A DNA stretch of 61,601 nt from Geofilum rhodophaeum (GCF_002210225.1 NZ_MWUJ01000018.1:1465-63065); one strand, 5' to 3'; positions 33,967 through 44,562 are shown, counted from the stretch's first letter. A program made the numbers and translations. The notes: generated from the letters alone by a model not told the origin.

Positions 33967-35126
33967 GGGCGATTTTCGATAATCTTTTTGATTTCAGCAA
34001 TGGTCAACTCTGCCACCTTATCCCATAAGAACTTTTCCTCCACTCTTTTTATCGAAGCCTTTTTCATTTCGAGCAGTTGTTCAGCGGGCAAAGCAATCAT
34101 TCGTTCGATGGCTGCTTTTAGTTCGGGTTTATTGCCTGGTTCGATAAGAATGCCATTAGTTGCATCAACTTGTTCGCTTACAGCCCCCACATCCGTGGCA
34201 ATAATGGCACAGCCACTGGCCATTGCTTCCAAAATAACGGTAGGCATGCCCTCGCTCCATGAAGGGCATATCAGAACGTCACAATTGCGCAAAATCTCCT
34301 TGATCCGATTTTCGTCGTTAATGGCTCCGAAATACTTGACATTAGGCAAGTTCTTAATTTGCTTGTTTTCTGGTATCGGGCCGATAAAATGTAGTTGGAA
34401 ATCTTCTTTTATGTTGCAAACAACTTGATTAAGCTCCTCTACTCCTTTGAGTCTTTCATATCTGCCTATAAAGACAAAATTTAAAATTGATAAATTTGGT
34501 TGTAATAATGCACTATCCTTTAGCCATATCTTCTCAATCCCAATCGGTATTTCTCTAATTTTCTTTGAAACGCCAATAGCTTGTAGAATTGAAGTTATTT
34601 TGCCCCCCAATGATATAACATATTCAGACTTTTTGATGTTTTGTAAAACAGCTTGTCTAAAAAAGTAATAAGAAAAGTGTGACTTAATGTTTGGGGCAAG
34701 CTGAAACATGTTATAGCCATGGAAGTTTATTATTGTCGGAATGCTTTTCCAATTAGGCTCTGTACCTCGGTTAAGGAGATGCCATCCAGAAAATCCTTGT
34801 ATGTAAATTAAGTCAGGTTGAGTGTTGTTGTTTAAAATGTTATAAACATTTTTTGAATATAAATATGACTCAAAGAGGTAATGTCCCGGAAATTTTCTAA
34901 CACTAGGGAGGGGGACTAGGTTTATTTTAATACAATCGTTCTCCAAATTTAGATTAGAAGTGTTTGCGACCTCTTGTATTGTAGTTACTTGAGGTATATA
35001 TAGGTGTATTATTGCATTGTTTTGTGAAAGATACTTTGATAGAAAATAGCTGTGCTTCTGCATTCCTCCAAGTTGGAGAGGGTAAATTCCATCCGTTAGT
35101 AGAGCAATTATAAGCTTCTTATTCAT
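33963..35126 (-). CDS. Glycosyltransferase family 4
   Basis: The 387-residue GT-B protein opens with LIIALLTDGIYPLQLGGMQKH and has the donor-domain motifs FIGRYERLKGVEEL and ICPSWSEGMPTVILEAMASG. Its base composition is clearly more AT-rich than that of the genes from 28.5 to 33.9 kb, beginning a stretch of AT-rich genes that runs to 44.5 kb. It overlaps the ligase gene by 4 nt. Confidence 0.9.
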   Translation of the reverse strand: MNKKLIIALLTDGIYPLQLGGMQKHSYFLSKYLSQNNAIIHLYIPQVTTIQEVANTSNLNLENDCIKINLVPLPSVRKFPGHYLFESYLYSKNVYNILNNNTQPDLIYIQGFSGWHLLNRGTEPNWKSIPTIINFHGYNMFQLAPNIKSHFSYYFFRQAVLQNIKKSEYVISLGGKITSILQAIGVSKKIREIPIGIEKIWLKDSALLQPNLSILNFVFIGRYERLKGVEELNQVVCNIKEDFQLHFIGPIPENKQIKNLPNVKYFGAINDENRIKEILRNCDVLICPSWSEGMPTVILEAMASGCAIIATDVGAVSEQVDATNGILIEPGNKPELKAAIERMIALPAEQLLEMKKASIKRVEEKFLWDKVAELTIAEIKKIIENRP

Positions 35127-35140
35127 TTAATAGCAGGCTT

Positions 35141-36148
35141 CTAATGGAATTTAAATTTTAACTGAAAAATCTTTTTGTATAAGTAGTTGAAGCCTTTAAT
35201 GTTATAAAAACCCAGAGCATACATATTATTGTACCAATTCAGTAATTTCCTTGATGATTTGGTGAAGATAGGGCAAGACTCTGTAAATTCCGTGATAGAT
35301 GCAATTATTTGATCGCACTCTTTCTTTTGAATTGATTTGTTTGATAATGAGTAGTTTACTTGTGTCAGGTAACTAAACAAAGTTCCTCTTAGATTTCGTT
35401 TAATTGTTGGATTCCGTATTTGTTTGTCAAAACTACTTATGTATTGTTTTACCCCTTGATACATTGTTTGTAGTCCTTGAGCCTGACTTTGCTTCGTCCT
35501 TTCATTATCTATGCGATAGAAACACTTTGGGGTGGTGTTGTGGACTATTTTATATTCCAGCCCCTTTTGTAGTAATGCCCGAGTATGGAACTCCACATCT
35601 TGTAAGCGCGGAAACGATTCATCGAAACCATTTAATTTGTTTTTCACAAAGGGGGTTCGCCATATTGGTGACATTATATTCCAAGGCAGGTCATGTCTTA
35701 AGAATTGTTTAAGATGGTCTCCTTTTTTTGTACGCCATACCATTGTGCTATCACCAATCGCTTTATAAAAAGTGCCAACCGGGAATACTGCAAAGTCCAA
35801 AGTGGTATTATCTTGCATTAGGTTTACTCTTTCTCCAATGCAATCCTTTGTCATAAGGTCGTCGGAATCAAAGAAAAACAAATAATCTCCTCTTGCATTT
35901 TCAATCCCGATGTTGCGACAAGTTGATCCTCCTTTCGGGAGGCGATTTCTTTGGAAGAGCTTTAGTCTTGGATCATTACTGACCAAGTTGCTAATAATTT
36001 CAACAGAATTATCTGTAGAACCATCATCAACAATAATGGCTTCCCAATCTTCAAAATCTTGTTCTAAAACAGAACGAATTGATTCTGCTATGAACGTGGC
36101 TTTATTGAAATTGGGAATTATTATTGAAACGACTGGAGGGGGAATCAT
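35141..36148 (-). CDS. Glycosyltransferase family 2
   Basis: The 335-residue protein has the GT-A signatures VSIIIPNFNKATFIAESIRS, AIIVDDGSTDNS and YLFFFDSDD (the D-x-D metal site), with no membrane segment. It adds one sugar to the lipid-linked glycan in the cytoplasm. It lies 14 nt upstream of the GT4 gene in the same operon. Confidence 0.9.
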   Translation of the reverse strand: MIPPPVVSIIIPNFNKATFIAESIRSVLEQDFEDWEAIIVDDGSTDNSVEIISNLVSNDPRLKLFQRNRLPKGGSTCRNIGIENARGDYLFFFDSDDLMTKDCIGERVNLMQDNTTLDFAVFPVGTFYKAIGDSTMVWRTKKGDHLKQFLRHDLPWNIMSPIWRTPFVKNKLNGFDESFPRLQDVEFHTRALLQKGLEYKIVHNTTPKCFYRIDNERTKQSQAQGLQTMYQGVKQYISSFDKQIRNPTIKRNLRGTLFSYLTQVNYSLSNKSIQKKECDQIIASITEFTESCPIFTKSSRKLLNWYNNMYALGFYNIKGFNYLYKKIFQLKFKFH

Positions 36149-36169
36149 TTGACTTTTCTGTTTTTGTGC

Positions 36170-37126
36170 TTAGCGTAATTGTGCAGAAAATCGTTCAAGG
36201 GCTTGCTTAAATCTTTCAGTATAGTTAAAGCCCAGTGCCTTAAATAGGAACAGGTAAGTTTGTGTTGAGTGTTCCTGTTTTGGTGATGGCTTATATCCAT
36301 TAGGAAAGTATGCTTTATACAGGTATATGGCTGTGTCTAGTCCATCCGGCTTTTGGTTACTGATGATCTTAAGAATGCCAAACAGTCTGTCGTTAAAAAA
36401 CGCCTGGTGGTTGGCATATAGTTTTGTCTCGTTTTCTTTGATCCAATTTAGGATTTCAACACGCTTATTGAAGTAGCGAACCCAATTATCCTGCGGGTGC
36501 TTGGTTGAGATTTGTCCGGTTTCCCGCTCTTGGATAATGGTGAGGGGTTCAGCATCAAAAATCACCTGACTGTTGATTTGTAACAGTCTGAACATTAGGT
36601 CGGCTTCCTGACTGCTTTTCTGACCTTCGTCCCAGCCATTAATCTGATTTATACAGGTTTTGTTCCATAAATTGGAACTTGTGATTCCTAAATTTGTTGT
36701 GAACAGACTTTTAAAGGGATGGTCCTGCTTTGGAATTGAAATTGTTGATTGTCCATTGATGTGTTTTTTTCTGGACGCAGCAGCTAAAAAACAAACCTCG
36801 GGTTTGTTTTTTATTAGGTGCACCTGATGTTCAATTTTTTCGGGAAGCAACAAATCATCAGCATCCAGGAATTGAATCCATTCTCCCTTGCTGAGCACTA
36901 AACCTTTGTTGCGAGCAGCAGGGGCGCCGGGCTTTAGTTCTTTTTCGATAATGAGGCTGGGGTAGGTTTCTTGCAGTTGCTTAAGCTTTTGCCAGGTATT
37001 GTCGGTGCTGTTGTTATCTATGCATAGTACTTCAATGGGTTTGTAGGTTTGTGCAAAGGCCGAATGGATGCATTCTTCGATGTAATCTTCTACATTATAA
37101 CAAGGAATAACAACAGATACAAGCAT
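36170..37126 (-). CDS. Glycosyltransferase family 2
   Basis: The 318-residue protein has GT-A motifs VSVVIPCYNVEDYIEECIHS, CIDNNSTDNT and WIQFLDADD with the D-x-D site, followed by a helical C-terminal part that includes a conserved ERFKQAL-type end. It is part of the AT-rich block of the operon. Confidence 0.9.
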   Translation of the reverse strand: MLVSVVIPCYNVEDYIEECIHSAFAQTYKPIEVLCIDNNSTDNTWQKLKQLQETYPSLIIEKELKPGAPAARNKGLVLSKGEWIQFLDADDLLLPEKIEHQVHLIKNKPEVCFLAAASRKKHINGQSTISIPKQDHPFKSLFTTNLGITSSNLWNKTCINQINGWDEGQKSSQEADLMFRLLQINSQVIFDAEPLTIIQERETGQISTKHPQDNWVRYFNKRVEILNWIKENETKLYANHQAFFNDRLFGILKIISNQKPDGLDTAIYLYKAYFPNGYKPSPKQEHSTQTYLFLFKALGFNYTERFKQALERFSAQLR

Positions 37127-37153
37127 AGCAATTGAATAAGTTTGACTATGAAA

Positions 37154-38065
37154 CTAACCCTCCTTTGTTGCTAGAGTAGAATGGACATGAGCGCTACTGA
37201 AATTTCTAGTTAAATACTTCTCTATGTCGATTCGTTTTCCTTGATTCCACAAGACTAGTAATTCCTCCACTGTTATATTCCCTGATTCATTGTTGTTCTC
37301 TGTTTGGACCTTATTCCAAGGGAAGTTGACTAACACACTATTGTTAAATGAACAGCCAAGTTTCTTAAAAAAATAGTTGTTAAATATTTGGAGTGCCCAC
37401 TCTAAAGAATTTGGTGCTGTAAAATTAATTAGTCTAAGAGCAATTTCAATTTCTTTCCTTGTGAATATATGGCCGTCAACTGATAAAGGATAGCTCCAAT
37501 AACTGTTATTCTCAATCCATTTCCATTGAATTAATTGATCATCATAATCATAATTGGAAAATTTTGGCTGCTGGATTGTTCTCTTTTTCATAAAACTGTA
37601 GGTGATGTTTTTTCCCAACCTTAAAGAGGGGATATAGTAATCAGTATTAACTCTAACTATTGCACCTAGATCAAAATTTTTAGTGATAAGAATATCGTCA
37701 ACCAGAAAAAAAAGCTTATGGGTGTTTATCATTTTCACAATCCTTATTAGGTCATTTCTGAAGTTATTTTCCCTGATAAATGCTACATGGGGGTGTCTAT
37801 GTTTTACTTCGTTGTAGGCATTCTCAAATTCTAATGTTGTTGCGGTAAAAAGAACGTATAATGGTTCTTTGTTTTTAATGAACTGGTTGTATGAGTTAAG
37901 TAGGCCATCTAATTGCAGCGGTCTATCTTTAGAAAATACGATTCCTGCACAACTGTTATTCTTGACACTCTTACTCATGTGGTAAAGAATGATTAAAAGT
38001 CTGTTCAGTATAAAATATTTTATTCGTAGGGAAATACGAATAGGAGGCTGGTTGTTAGGACTCAT
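37154..38065 (-). CDS. Probable GT-A-like glycosyltransferase of the polysaccharide locus
   Basis: The 303-residue protein is not a standard family member but shows features of a nucleotide-sugar transferase: CAGIVFSKDRPLQLDGLLNS at the start of the fold, a strand/helix alternation and LFFLVDDILI as a possible D-x-D-like metal motif. It starts 2 nt after the acetyltransferase gene; an alternative ATG lies at 37978, which would remove an N-terminal hydrophobic helix. Function is inferred mainly from context. Confidence 0.6.
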   Translation of the reverse strand: MSPNNQPPIRISLRIKYFILNRLLIILYHMSKSVKNNSCAGIVFSKDRPLQLDGLLNSYNQFIKNKEPLYVLFTATTLEFENAYNEVKHRHPHVAFIRENNFRNDLIRIVKMINTHKLFFLVDDILITKNFDLGAIVRVNTDYYIPSLRLGKNITYSFMKKRTIQQPKFSNYDYDDQLIQWKWIENNSYWSYPLSVDGHIFTRKEIEIALRLINFTAPNSLEWALQIFNNYFFKKLGCSFNNSVLVNFPWNKVQTENNNESGNITVEELLVLWNQGKRIDIEKYLTRNFSSAHVHSTLATKEG

Positions 38066-38067
38066 GT

Positions 38068-38640
38068 TTATAGTAACTTGCGTAGTTCTGTAATTCGTTT
38101 CAAGGCTTCTTTTTTTTCATATTGCCACCAGCATGATTCTTCGATTTTTTCAATCATTTCTTTTTTAAAGCGGTATTTTATTACTCTTGCAGGTGAGCCA
38201 ACAGCAACTGCATATGGCGGTACGTCTTTATTAACAAAGGAATTGGCCCCAATAACTGCGCCATTACCAATTGTTACACCTCTTCTAATAATCGAGCCGA
38301 CTCCTATCCAAACATCATTTCCTATTATCACATCCTTTTCAGTTAGTTTTTGATAAGCAGACTCTAGAAAAGCGCAGTTAGTTGAGATATCATTGATGTT
38401 ATGTTCTCCATTTCCTATGCTGACATTGCTTCCTATTGAACAGTATCTTCCAATTGTGGAGCGTGTAACACTGCTGTTGAAAGAGATATAAGTGTTTTCT
38501 CCTATTGTGGTATCCGCTGAAATAATGCAATTAGGTTGTATCACAACATTTACATATCGTGTTGCTTTGTTTCTTTTTATTTTGAAATAGCAATTTTTGA
38601 TAAATTGCATTGCTGTTTTTGTTAGGTTTTCTATGAACAT
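38068..38640 (-). CDS. Left-handed beta-helix acyltransferase (CatB/MaaA-like)
   Basis: The 190-residue protein consists of hexapeptide repeats (STIGRYCSIGSNVSIGNGEH; DVWIGVGSIIRRGVTIGNGA) and ends with the family motif PPYAVAVGSPARVIKYRF. It likely O- or N-acetylates a sugar of the surface glycan with acetyl-CoA. The catalytic histidine is probably in GNGEHNI. It is followed by a helical tail rich in Glu and Lys. Confidence 0.88.
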   Translation of the reverse strand: MFIENLTKTAMQFIKNCYFKIKRNKATRYVNVVIQPNCIISADTTIGENTYISFNSSVTRSTIGRYCSIGSNVSIGNGEHNINDISTNCAFLESAYQKLTEKDVIIGNDVWIGVGSIIRRGVTIGNGAVIGANSFVNKDVPPYAVAVGSPARVIKYRFKKEMIEKIEESCWWQYEKKEALKRITELRKLL

Positions 38641-38656
38641 CAGCCCTATTTTCTTT

Positions 38657-39283
38657 CTATTTAATTGGTTCGGTAAAATCCTGTATTCTTTTCGCTAGTT
38701 GCTCAATGCTTTCTTCCCACCACTTTGATGCTTCTATTTCTGCAATATTGATACTACTAAATCGATATTTATAGACCCTCGCCGGAGCTCCCACCACTAT
38801 TGCATAATTTGGAACATTTTTAGTGACAACCGAATTTGCTCCGATAATAGCCCCATTCCCAATTTTAATTCCGTTTTTGATAACGGCATTAGCTCCTATC
38901 CATACATCGTGCCCTATCTCAACTGGTTTTATGTCATTAAAAATTTTTTGCTTTACCAGTTTAATTCTAAACGGATTGTTTGGGGAATAGAATATAGGAG
39001 AGGTGCTTATATAATTTGTAGGATGGTCTCCTATACCTATTGAGGCATTTTTCGCTATCGAACAAAAGTTCCCAATTGAAGTTTGCATTATACTTACATT
39101 TCTACTTGTATAGGTGTATTTCCCAATTTTTGTGTTGTAGATATAGTTGTATTTCCCAATTTTAGCTTCGGGATCAATCAAGCTTGATTCGATGATGCTT
39201 GTATTGATATTCCTTGTAGCAAATATTCTTTCCCTTATTTGTTTTAATAACTGTTGAGGAAGAGATATTATTTTTGAAAGCAT
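38657..39283 (-). CDS. Left-handed beta-helix acyltransferase
   Basis: The 208-residue hexapeptide-repeat protein is a paralogue of its neighbour, with [20 protein letters not shown] containing the candidate catalytic His, [20 protein letters not shown] and the closing [12 protein letters not shown]. Two adjacent acyltransferases suggest that the glycan carries two different acyl groups, or that one arose by duplication. It overlaps the upstream GT4 gene by 16 nt. Confidence 0.88.
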   Translation of the reverse strand: MLSKIISLPQQLLKQIRERIFATRNINTSIIESSLIDPEAKIGKYNYIYNTKIGKYTYTSRNVSIMQTSIGNFCSIAKNASIGIGDHPTNYISTSPIFYSPNNPFRIKLVKQKIFNDIKPVEIGHDVWIGANAVIKNGIKIGNGAIIGANSVVTKNVPNYAIVVGAPARVYKYRFSSINIAEIEASKWWEESIEQLAKRIQDFTEPIK

Positions 39284-40506
39284 TGGGTAAGTTTTTTACA
39301 GAAGTTTGCGTAGTTCGTCGCAGCATTGAGATTTTGATTCCAGAATTCTATTATTCTTTTTCTCTCACTTGCGTTTCTGCTTTTTTCATTGAGTACTTCG
39401 ATAATTATTTGGGCAATTCTTTCGGGTTTAGTGTTAACATCAATTATCGCACCTGTATTTTTAGTTACAATTTCCTTAGTTCCTCCAACGTTGGTTGCCA
39501 CAATAGGGATTCCAAAGCTAATTGCTTCCATAATGGTTACTGGCAGACCTTCAGATGAAGATACATTAATAAATACATCTATATTAGCTTGCCGGTAAAA
39601 TGAAAATATTTCACTGTTGTCAATATGGCCAAGAAATTTGTATTGAATATTTGAGGGTAGGCTTGTTTTTGCTTGATGTTTAATTTGTTCGAACAAACGG
39701 CCGTCACCAATGTGAGTCCACAAGATTTTTTTGGACCTTATATTTGAAAGTGCCTTTATAATAAGGTGTATCCTTTTTATTTCTACCATCCGGGAACAGC
39801 TTACAATATGGTAACTCTCATCTTTGGGTGGATGATATGAAAATAGTGCGGGGTTTTCAACTCCAAGATATGCTAGGTGAAATTTGTGCTGGTGTTGCGG
39901 ATATTTTGAGCTGATGTAGTTTAGGCCATGCTTGGAAATTAAAAAGAGTTTGGTGACGTGTTGCAACTGAAAAGAACGAAAAGGGATATAGCCATTCTTG
40001 TTGCGATCTTCGTACAGATCAAACCCGTGTGCTCTTGAAATATATCCTGATATTTTGTTTTGACTTTTGAGGATGGAGAGCAAGGTGCTTTGCTCATTAA
40101 ACCAGTAGGTGTAATGAATGGTCTTTTCTAAAAGGTTATGTTGTTCTAAAAACTTTTTCAGTTCGTTGGCTTGATGGGCAGTTCTGAGGAGGTTGCTGAG
40201 GAAGTACTTTTTGTCTGGTGCTTTTATAAGGTCCTCTAAACTTGCTAATACCCATTTCCCTAACTGTTTTATGCCACGAAGTGTTGTGTAGGGTGTTGGT
40301 TTTTGTCGTAGTACTTTGACATTGGTCGGGATCGGCCTAATAGTACCCGTGGGATTGTTGGGGATGATAAGGATAGTGTCGAAGTACTCAGCCAGGTACT
40401 TGATTTCCGTTTCCAGGAATTGTTCGCCCAGGCCGTAGGGGAAGCCACCAGTATAGAGGCAGAGTGGGGGCATTGAGCTACCAGCTAACGGTTTTGGTTG
40501 GTTCAT
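39268..40506 (-). CDS. Glycosyltransferase family 4
   Basis: The 412-residue GT-B protein has [19 protein letters not shown] at the N-terminus, seen in GTs of capsule and exopolysaccharide loci, and the donor motifs [12 protein letters not shown] and [20 protein letters not shown]. Its start overlaps the upstream NodZ-like gene by 29 nt, which suggests translational coupling. Confidence 0.9.
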   Translation of the reverse strand: MNQPKPLAGSSMPPLCLYTGGFPYGLGEQFLETEIKYLAEYFDTILIIPNNPTGTIRPIPTNVKVLRQKPTPYTTLRGIKQLGKWVLASLEDLIKAPDKKYFLSNLLRTAHQANELKKFLEQHNLLEKTIHYTYWFNEQSTLLSILKSQNKISGYISRAHGFDLYEDRNKNGYIPFRSFQLQHVTKLFLISKHGLNYISSKYPQHQHKFHLAYLGVENPALFSYHPPKDESYHIVSCSRMVEIKRIHLIIKALSNIRSKKILWTHIGDGRLFEQIKHQAKTSLPSNIQYKFLGHIDNSEIFSFYRQANIDVFINVSSSEGLPVTIMEAISFGIPIVATNVGGTKEIVTKNTGAIIDVNTKPERIAQIIIEVLNEKSRNASERKRIIEFWNQNLNAATNYANFCKKLTQCFQK

Positions 40507-41455
40507 TTTTTAGTACAGCGGACACTCGTGAAAAGCTTGAATTTTTTTGATAAATCAAATATTCGCACTTTGATAGCAGCCACATGTCAATTATGCTTTC
40601 TTTAAGTTGGCGTTCGGCCATTCCGTAATCTTTATTCCTGATGGCGTACTGGTGGACCCCCATTTGCTTACCTATGTGCTCGGGCCTCCATTTAGGAAGA
40701 AAAATTAAATTTGAAAATATGCCCTGAAAAGAATCCTCAATTTCCGGATTGTCGGTTGCTAGGAAAACTTGTTTCTTTTCAAAGCCAAGGTTTTTAATCT
40801 TTTTAATTAGTTGATCTAAATCAGAAACTGGTTGTTTATCTGTCATTCTTATATGGACGCCAACCGTATCTCTCTCTAATTGATGTTTTTTAGTTAAGTG
40901 CTCGATTTCTGAGTTAAGCCAGTCGCTTAGTTTAATATGGTTTCTGAGGATATCTGGAGAGAAAGGTGGACAGAAGTCTGCGAAGAAAACTACATCCTCT
41001 TTCATTTTCGTGCTATAATTGCCGCCAAAAGGTGGATTGTTTTTGTTGAGTAGGTTTAATGCCTGCTGTGCCAAGGTGTTATTTTGTTTTTCCTTTAAAC
41101 ACCAGTATCCGCTTTTTTTTGGGAATTTTGAAGGGATAATCCTAGTAAAGAAATATGAAGAGCTTTGTTTGTAGATATCATATACAGCAGAGTTAGGGTG
41201 CAGGGCCCAGCGTTTTGGGTAGTGTGATAGGCTATAATAGTTTTTTATATCCTTAATGCTTTGAATATGTGGTGTTTTGTTTAGCGCAAAATATCTGTAA
41301 AATACGTTTTCCTCTTTAATGCCAAACTGGCCATCGCTCCAATCAACAAGGATGGTGCGATTTGTTTTATCTGCATAAGCAATGGCATTTGCCAAGGTAA
41401 TAAGTCTGTTCCCTATACCTGCGGTGCCTTTAAGTATTAGGAATCTATTACTCAT
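40478..41455 (-). CDS. Fucosyltransferase-like protein (NodZ/O-FucT superfamily)
   Basis: The 325-residue protein begins with a GxGNRLITLANAIAYA segment typical of alpha-1,2 or alpha-1,6-fucosyltransferase GT-B folds and contains GVHIRMTDK, resembling the H-x-R-x-x-D/T donor motif of NodZ and related enzymes. A role in adding fucose or another deoxysugar to the glycan is plausible. The donor sugar cannot be read from the sequence. Confidence 0.72.
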   Translation of the reverse strand: MSNRFLILKGTAGIGNRLITLANAIAYADKTNRTILVDWSDGQFGIKEENVFYRYFALNKTPHIQSIKDIKNYYSLSHYPKRWALHPNSAVYDIYKQSSSYFFTRIIPSKFPKKSGYWCLKEKQNNTLAQQALNLLNKNNPPFGGNYSTKMKEDVVFFADFCPPFSPDILRNHIKLSDWLNSEIEHLTKKHQLERDTVGVHIRMTDKQPVSDLDQLIKKIKNLGFEKKQVFLATDNPEIEDSFQGIFSNLIFLPKWRPEHIGKQMGVHQYAIRNKDYGMAERQLKESIIDMWLLSKCEYLIYQKNSSFSRVSAVLKNEPTKTVSW

Positions 41456-43328
41456 TTGATGAAATAGTAATTAGCTTTTGGTCTAAGTGGGTAACAACAG
41501 AATCTGAGATGATGAAAAGAATGCTGTTTTCTTTAATGAATCGATTTATAAATCCCGTTGAATTGGATGAATCAAAGTGCTGATAGAATGTGAGTTTATC
41601 GTTAAATCCTTTTGCACGTTCGTATTTGCTTATTTGCTTGCTGTCTTGATAAAGAAGCTTAGGTGGAGTAAGGGGCAAAAAATGCAGGTTGTTCATGTAT
41701 ATTAAGATCTCATTTCCATACTGATATGTAAGCGAATGCTTATGGTTTGGGGAGACGGTACTCTCTTTATTAATCAAGAAGCCGATGTTTTGGGGCGTTT
41801 TCTCTTCGTAATTTGTTAACTCAGATTTTAATGTTTGGATTGTGTTCGATTTATAACCTCGCAAAGACATAAAATTATCCTCGATGGATTTGCTCCATTC
41901 AGGAAGTCTAAAATTGTTTGCATTAAAGATTATCGCCAATGTGAGAATTGTTGTTAAAAGCAGGATGTTTTGTCTGATTGAGAAGAAAGATGATACAAGT
42001 AGAATTGAAAGGATGAGAACTAAGAATAATGTTACATAGCCCATGTAGGCAAATTGATATGTGTTTGTTGTTGTGGGGAAAACTTGAAACACTAGTATCC
42101 CTGAGAAGCTTGTTAGCAAAGCAAATACGGCTAAATGTATGAAATTTGAATTGTTTTTTTTAATAAGAAATATTCCAAGACCCAAAGGGATGATCAGCAA
42201 CAAAAGAGATTTTAACGAAAGCGTTACGATTTGGTGTAGAATTGCTTTCCATAGCTGGATTGCTGTTTGAAAAAGGTTGCTAATTGATGTGCCTTGGCTT
42301 AACTGGCTATCAACAGATGATCCTGTTATCCCGTAAAAGCAAACAATTGAGCCTGCCACAGCACTTATAACCCCAACAGTTTTCAAAAATTGTTTTGGCA
42401 TTAATAGCTTGTTGGTTCGCAGATAAAAGGCGAAAAGTATAGCAGAAAGAAATATTGAAGGAGCTGTGGTTATTGACAATATTGGTAAAATAAGAATATA
42501 GCCAAAAAAAGCAGAGTAATTTTCACCCTGCATGAACACATAAGTAGCAGGTATCAAACCATAGAAATAAAAGATAAAGTTTGGTCTATCAAAAACCGAA
42601 TGTAAAATATCCCAAGCGGTATTTTCAAAATTTATTAACGTCGATAGGTTTACAAATAGCAGGCTTACAATAAGTAAAAGTGAAAATAGGTTTTGGCTTG
42701 ATAAAGCCAAATTTGTTATTATTGAAAATAACCCTATTACAATTAGTGTGATAAAAAATGGATATGTAAAGTGTTTTAAAAGTAGCAAGTTGGAAAAGTA
42801 CCCCTCAAGTGGTAAACTGATAATCCCGTTAAACCATAACTCAAAATAATGGTAGGCATTATTGCCGGCTGAATCATTGATGTATTCATTGAAATAGTGA
42901 AAGGTGTTTTCTATTCCACTATTAATAAGACTTTGAGAAACCTGAGAATAGAAATTTATATCATTCTCAATGCTCCATGAATAAGGTAATAGTTGGGAAA
43001 CTAATGAAAGGAGAAGAAAGATTGGACATGTTAGACTTATGTTTATTAACCAACTTTTAGTGGAAACAGCTTTGATAGAAGGAATGTGATAGAAAGTTAG
43101 GAAAGCTGTTGGGATTATTATTACAATGAAGACTGTTGAGATTTCTGTGGCAAACATAGCTGCGCCACTTACCATTAGCATTATGCCCCAGTAGGTGCTG
43201 AAAAGGGTGTCTTTGGGAGCGAATATTTTATCACGAGCAATTATGTTGATGAAAAGGTTGCCGATAATAGCACTCAAAAAAACAATGACAAATGCAATGA
43301 TTGTAAGGAAAACGGTTTGAATTATCAT
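41448..43328 (-). CDS. Polytopic membrane protein, possible GT-C glycosyltransferase
   Basis: The 626-residue protein has about 13-14 hydrophobic segments and a C-terminal soluble part of about 120 residues. The first large loop follows helix 3-4 and contains ENDINFYSQVSQ, an acidic pair at the place where GT-C enzymes keep their catalytic aspartate. No Wzx or Wzy motif is evident. It may transfer a sugar from undecaprenyl phosphate on the periplasmic side, which would fit the GtrB-like gene at 48.2 kb. It overlaps the fucosyltransferase-like gene by 8 nt. Confidence 0.6.
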   Translation of the reverse strand: MIIQTVFLTIIAFVIVFLSAIIGNLFINIIARDKIFAPKDTLFSTYWGIMLMVSGAAMFATEISTVFIVIIIPTAFLTFYHIPSIKAVSTKSWLINISLTCPIFLLLSLVSQLLPYSWSIENDINFYSQVSQSLINSGIENTFHYFNEYINDSAGNNAYHYFELWFNGIISLPLEGYFSNLLLLKHFTYPFFITLIVIGLFSIITNLALSSQNLFSLLLIVSLLFVNLSTLINFENTAWDILHSVFDRPNFIFYFYGLIPATYVFMQGENYSAFFGYILILPILSITTAPSIFLSAILFAFYLRTNKLLMPKQFLKTVGVISAVAGSIVCFYGITGSSVDSQLSQGTSISNLFQTAIQLWKAILHQIVTLSLKSLLLLIIPLGLGIFLIKKNNSNFIHLAVFALLTSFSGILVFQVFPTTTNTYQFAYMGYVTLFLVLILSILLVSSFFSIRQNILLLTTILTLAIIFNANNFRLPEWSKSIEDNFMSLRGYKSNTIQTLKSELTNYEEKTPQNIGFLINKESTVSPNHKHSLTYQYGNEILIYMNNLHFLPLTPPKLLYQDSKQISKYERAKGFNDKLTFYQHFDSSNSTGFINRFIKENSILFIISDSVVTHLDQKLITISSNE

Positions 43329-43338
43329 TTGTTTAGGC

Positions 43339-44454
43339 TTACAATTTACTCAACATATAATGTGCCATGGCAATGGGGGAATAATGTTCAAAGACCCAGT
43401 TACGACCAGCTTCTGCAATTGAACGAATTTTATTGGTATTCAAAGCGTTTAATTCAGCTTCAAAATCGTTGAAATTGAATTTTTTAATACCTAAATAATG
43501 TTCTCCATTTCTTGGCATGTATGGCAAAAGAAAATCCCATGATTCTAGGTCAAGATTAATAGGAACTGAGGAGGAGTATAGCACTTCATAAAACCTAAAG
43601 TTGTCATGTTGGAAGACAAACATGGCGTTTGAAAGGTCTTTCCGGCATCGTTTTAAATAGTTCGCATAGAAAAACCAAGGCTTCCTTTTTATCTTATCGG
43701 TAATGGAATATGGTTGATAAAGAATAGGTTTATATTCCATATATCCTCCAAAACTTAAGAAGAATGCATGTCGTTCAAGAAGTTTAAAATATTCGGGGTT
43801 ATGTCTTTTTGTTGTTGTTTGCCAATATAGCTGATCCTCACTTTGGGTTTCTAGCTGCACTTCCCCAATTTTTACGGGGCTTGAAAATGCTGGTTGGATG
43901 GGATAGGGTTGTTTTAATTTCTGTAAATTTTCAAGTACATGTTTACGCATGTTGTGCGGAACTCGGAAATTATACCCAATCGTATATGCCTTTTCTTCTG
44001 ATTTATAAACCTTATCAATATTATTAATTATCCTTGTTGTTAGGCCTATCGCCCATGGATGAACATTTTCAGGATATTTTTGAGATTTGAATAGATTGCC
44101 GGCAAAGATAAAATGAAAAATCTTGTATTTTTCTTTTAGCCAAAAAGGGGCAATCCAGTCATTCCGGTCAATAAGTATATGTTTTTTGCCTTTTGGGAAA
44201 TTTGGATATCCGGGCCGCATTAAAAGATGTTCAAAAGACTTAACAAATCGGTAATCATAAATTCCGACATCATAGTCCTCGGATAAATCTCCATTTAGTA
44301 GATATTCGTTTTTCTCTGGTTGCCACCAATAATCGTGGTTGCTGAATACTTTATATCCCAGCTCTTTTAGCCCTTCAGCAAGACAAATTATCTCATGATA
44401 ATAGTGGTCATTTCCATAGGGATATACAGGTGTAATGAAAAATTTAAAAGTCAT
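43339..44454 (-). CDS. Probable glycosyltransferase (exostosin/GT-B-like), unassigned family
   Basis: The 371-residue protein has an N-terminal Rossmann-like opening (FFITPVYPYGNDHYYHEI) and a C-terminal part FVFQHDNFRFYEVLYSSSVP resembling the donor domain of exostosin-like enzymes, ending in a helical tail (AEAGRNWVFEHYSP). I cannot name a CAZy family. Location inside the glycan operon and lack of membrane helices support a cytoplasmic transferase. Confidence 0.6.
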   Translation of the reverse strand: MTFKFFITPVYPYGNDHYYHEIICLAEGLKELGYKVFSNHDYWWQPEKNEYLLNGDLSEDYDVGIYDYRFVKSFEHLLMRPGYPNFPKGKKHILIDRNDWIAPFWLKEKYKIFHFIFAGNLFKSQKYPENVHPWAIGLTTRIINNIDKVYKSEEKAYTIGYNFRVPHNMRKHVLENLQKLKQPYPIQPAFSSPVKIGEVQLETQSEDQLYWQTTTKRHNPEYFKLLERHAFFLSFGGYMEYKPILYQPYSITDKIKRKPWFFYANYLKRCRKDLSNAMFVFQHDNFRFYEVLYSSSVPINLDLESWDFLLPYMPRNGEHYLGIKKFNFNDFEAELNALNTNKIRSIAEAGRNWVFEHYSPIAMAHYMLSKL

Positions 44455-44562
44455 CTGTCGTGATATGGGGTAAAGTCGATAAGTATCGAATCTTATTTGT
44501 GATTGATGTTGTGGATTACAATGATGTATTTGGGTACTTGAATTGGCGGTAGTTGATTTGTT

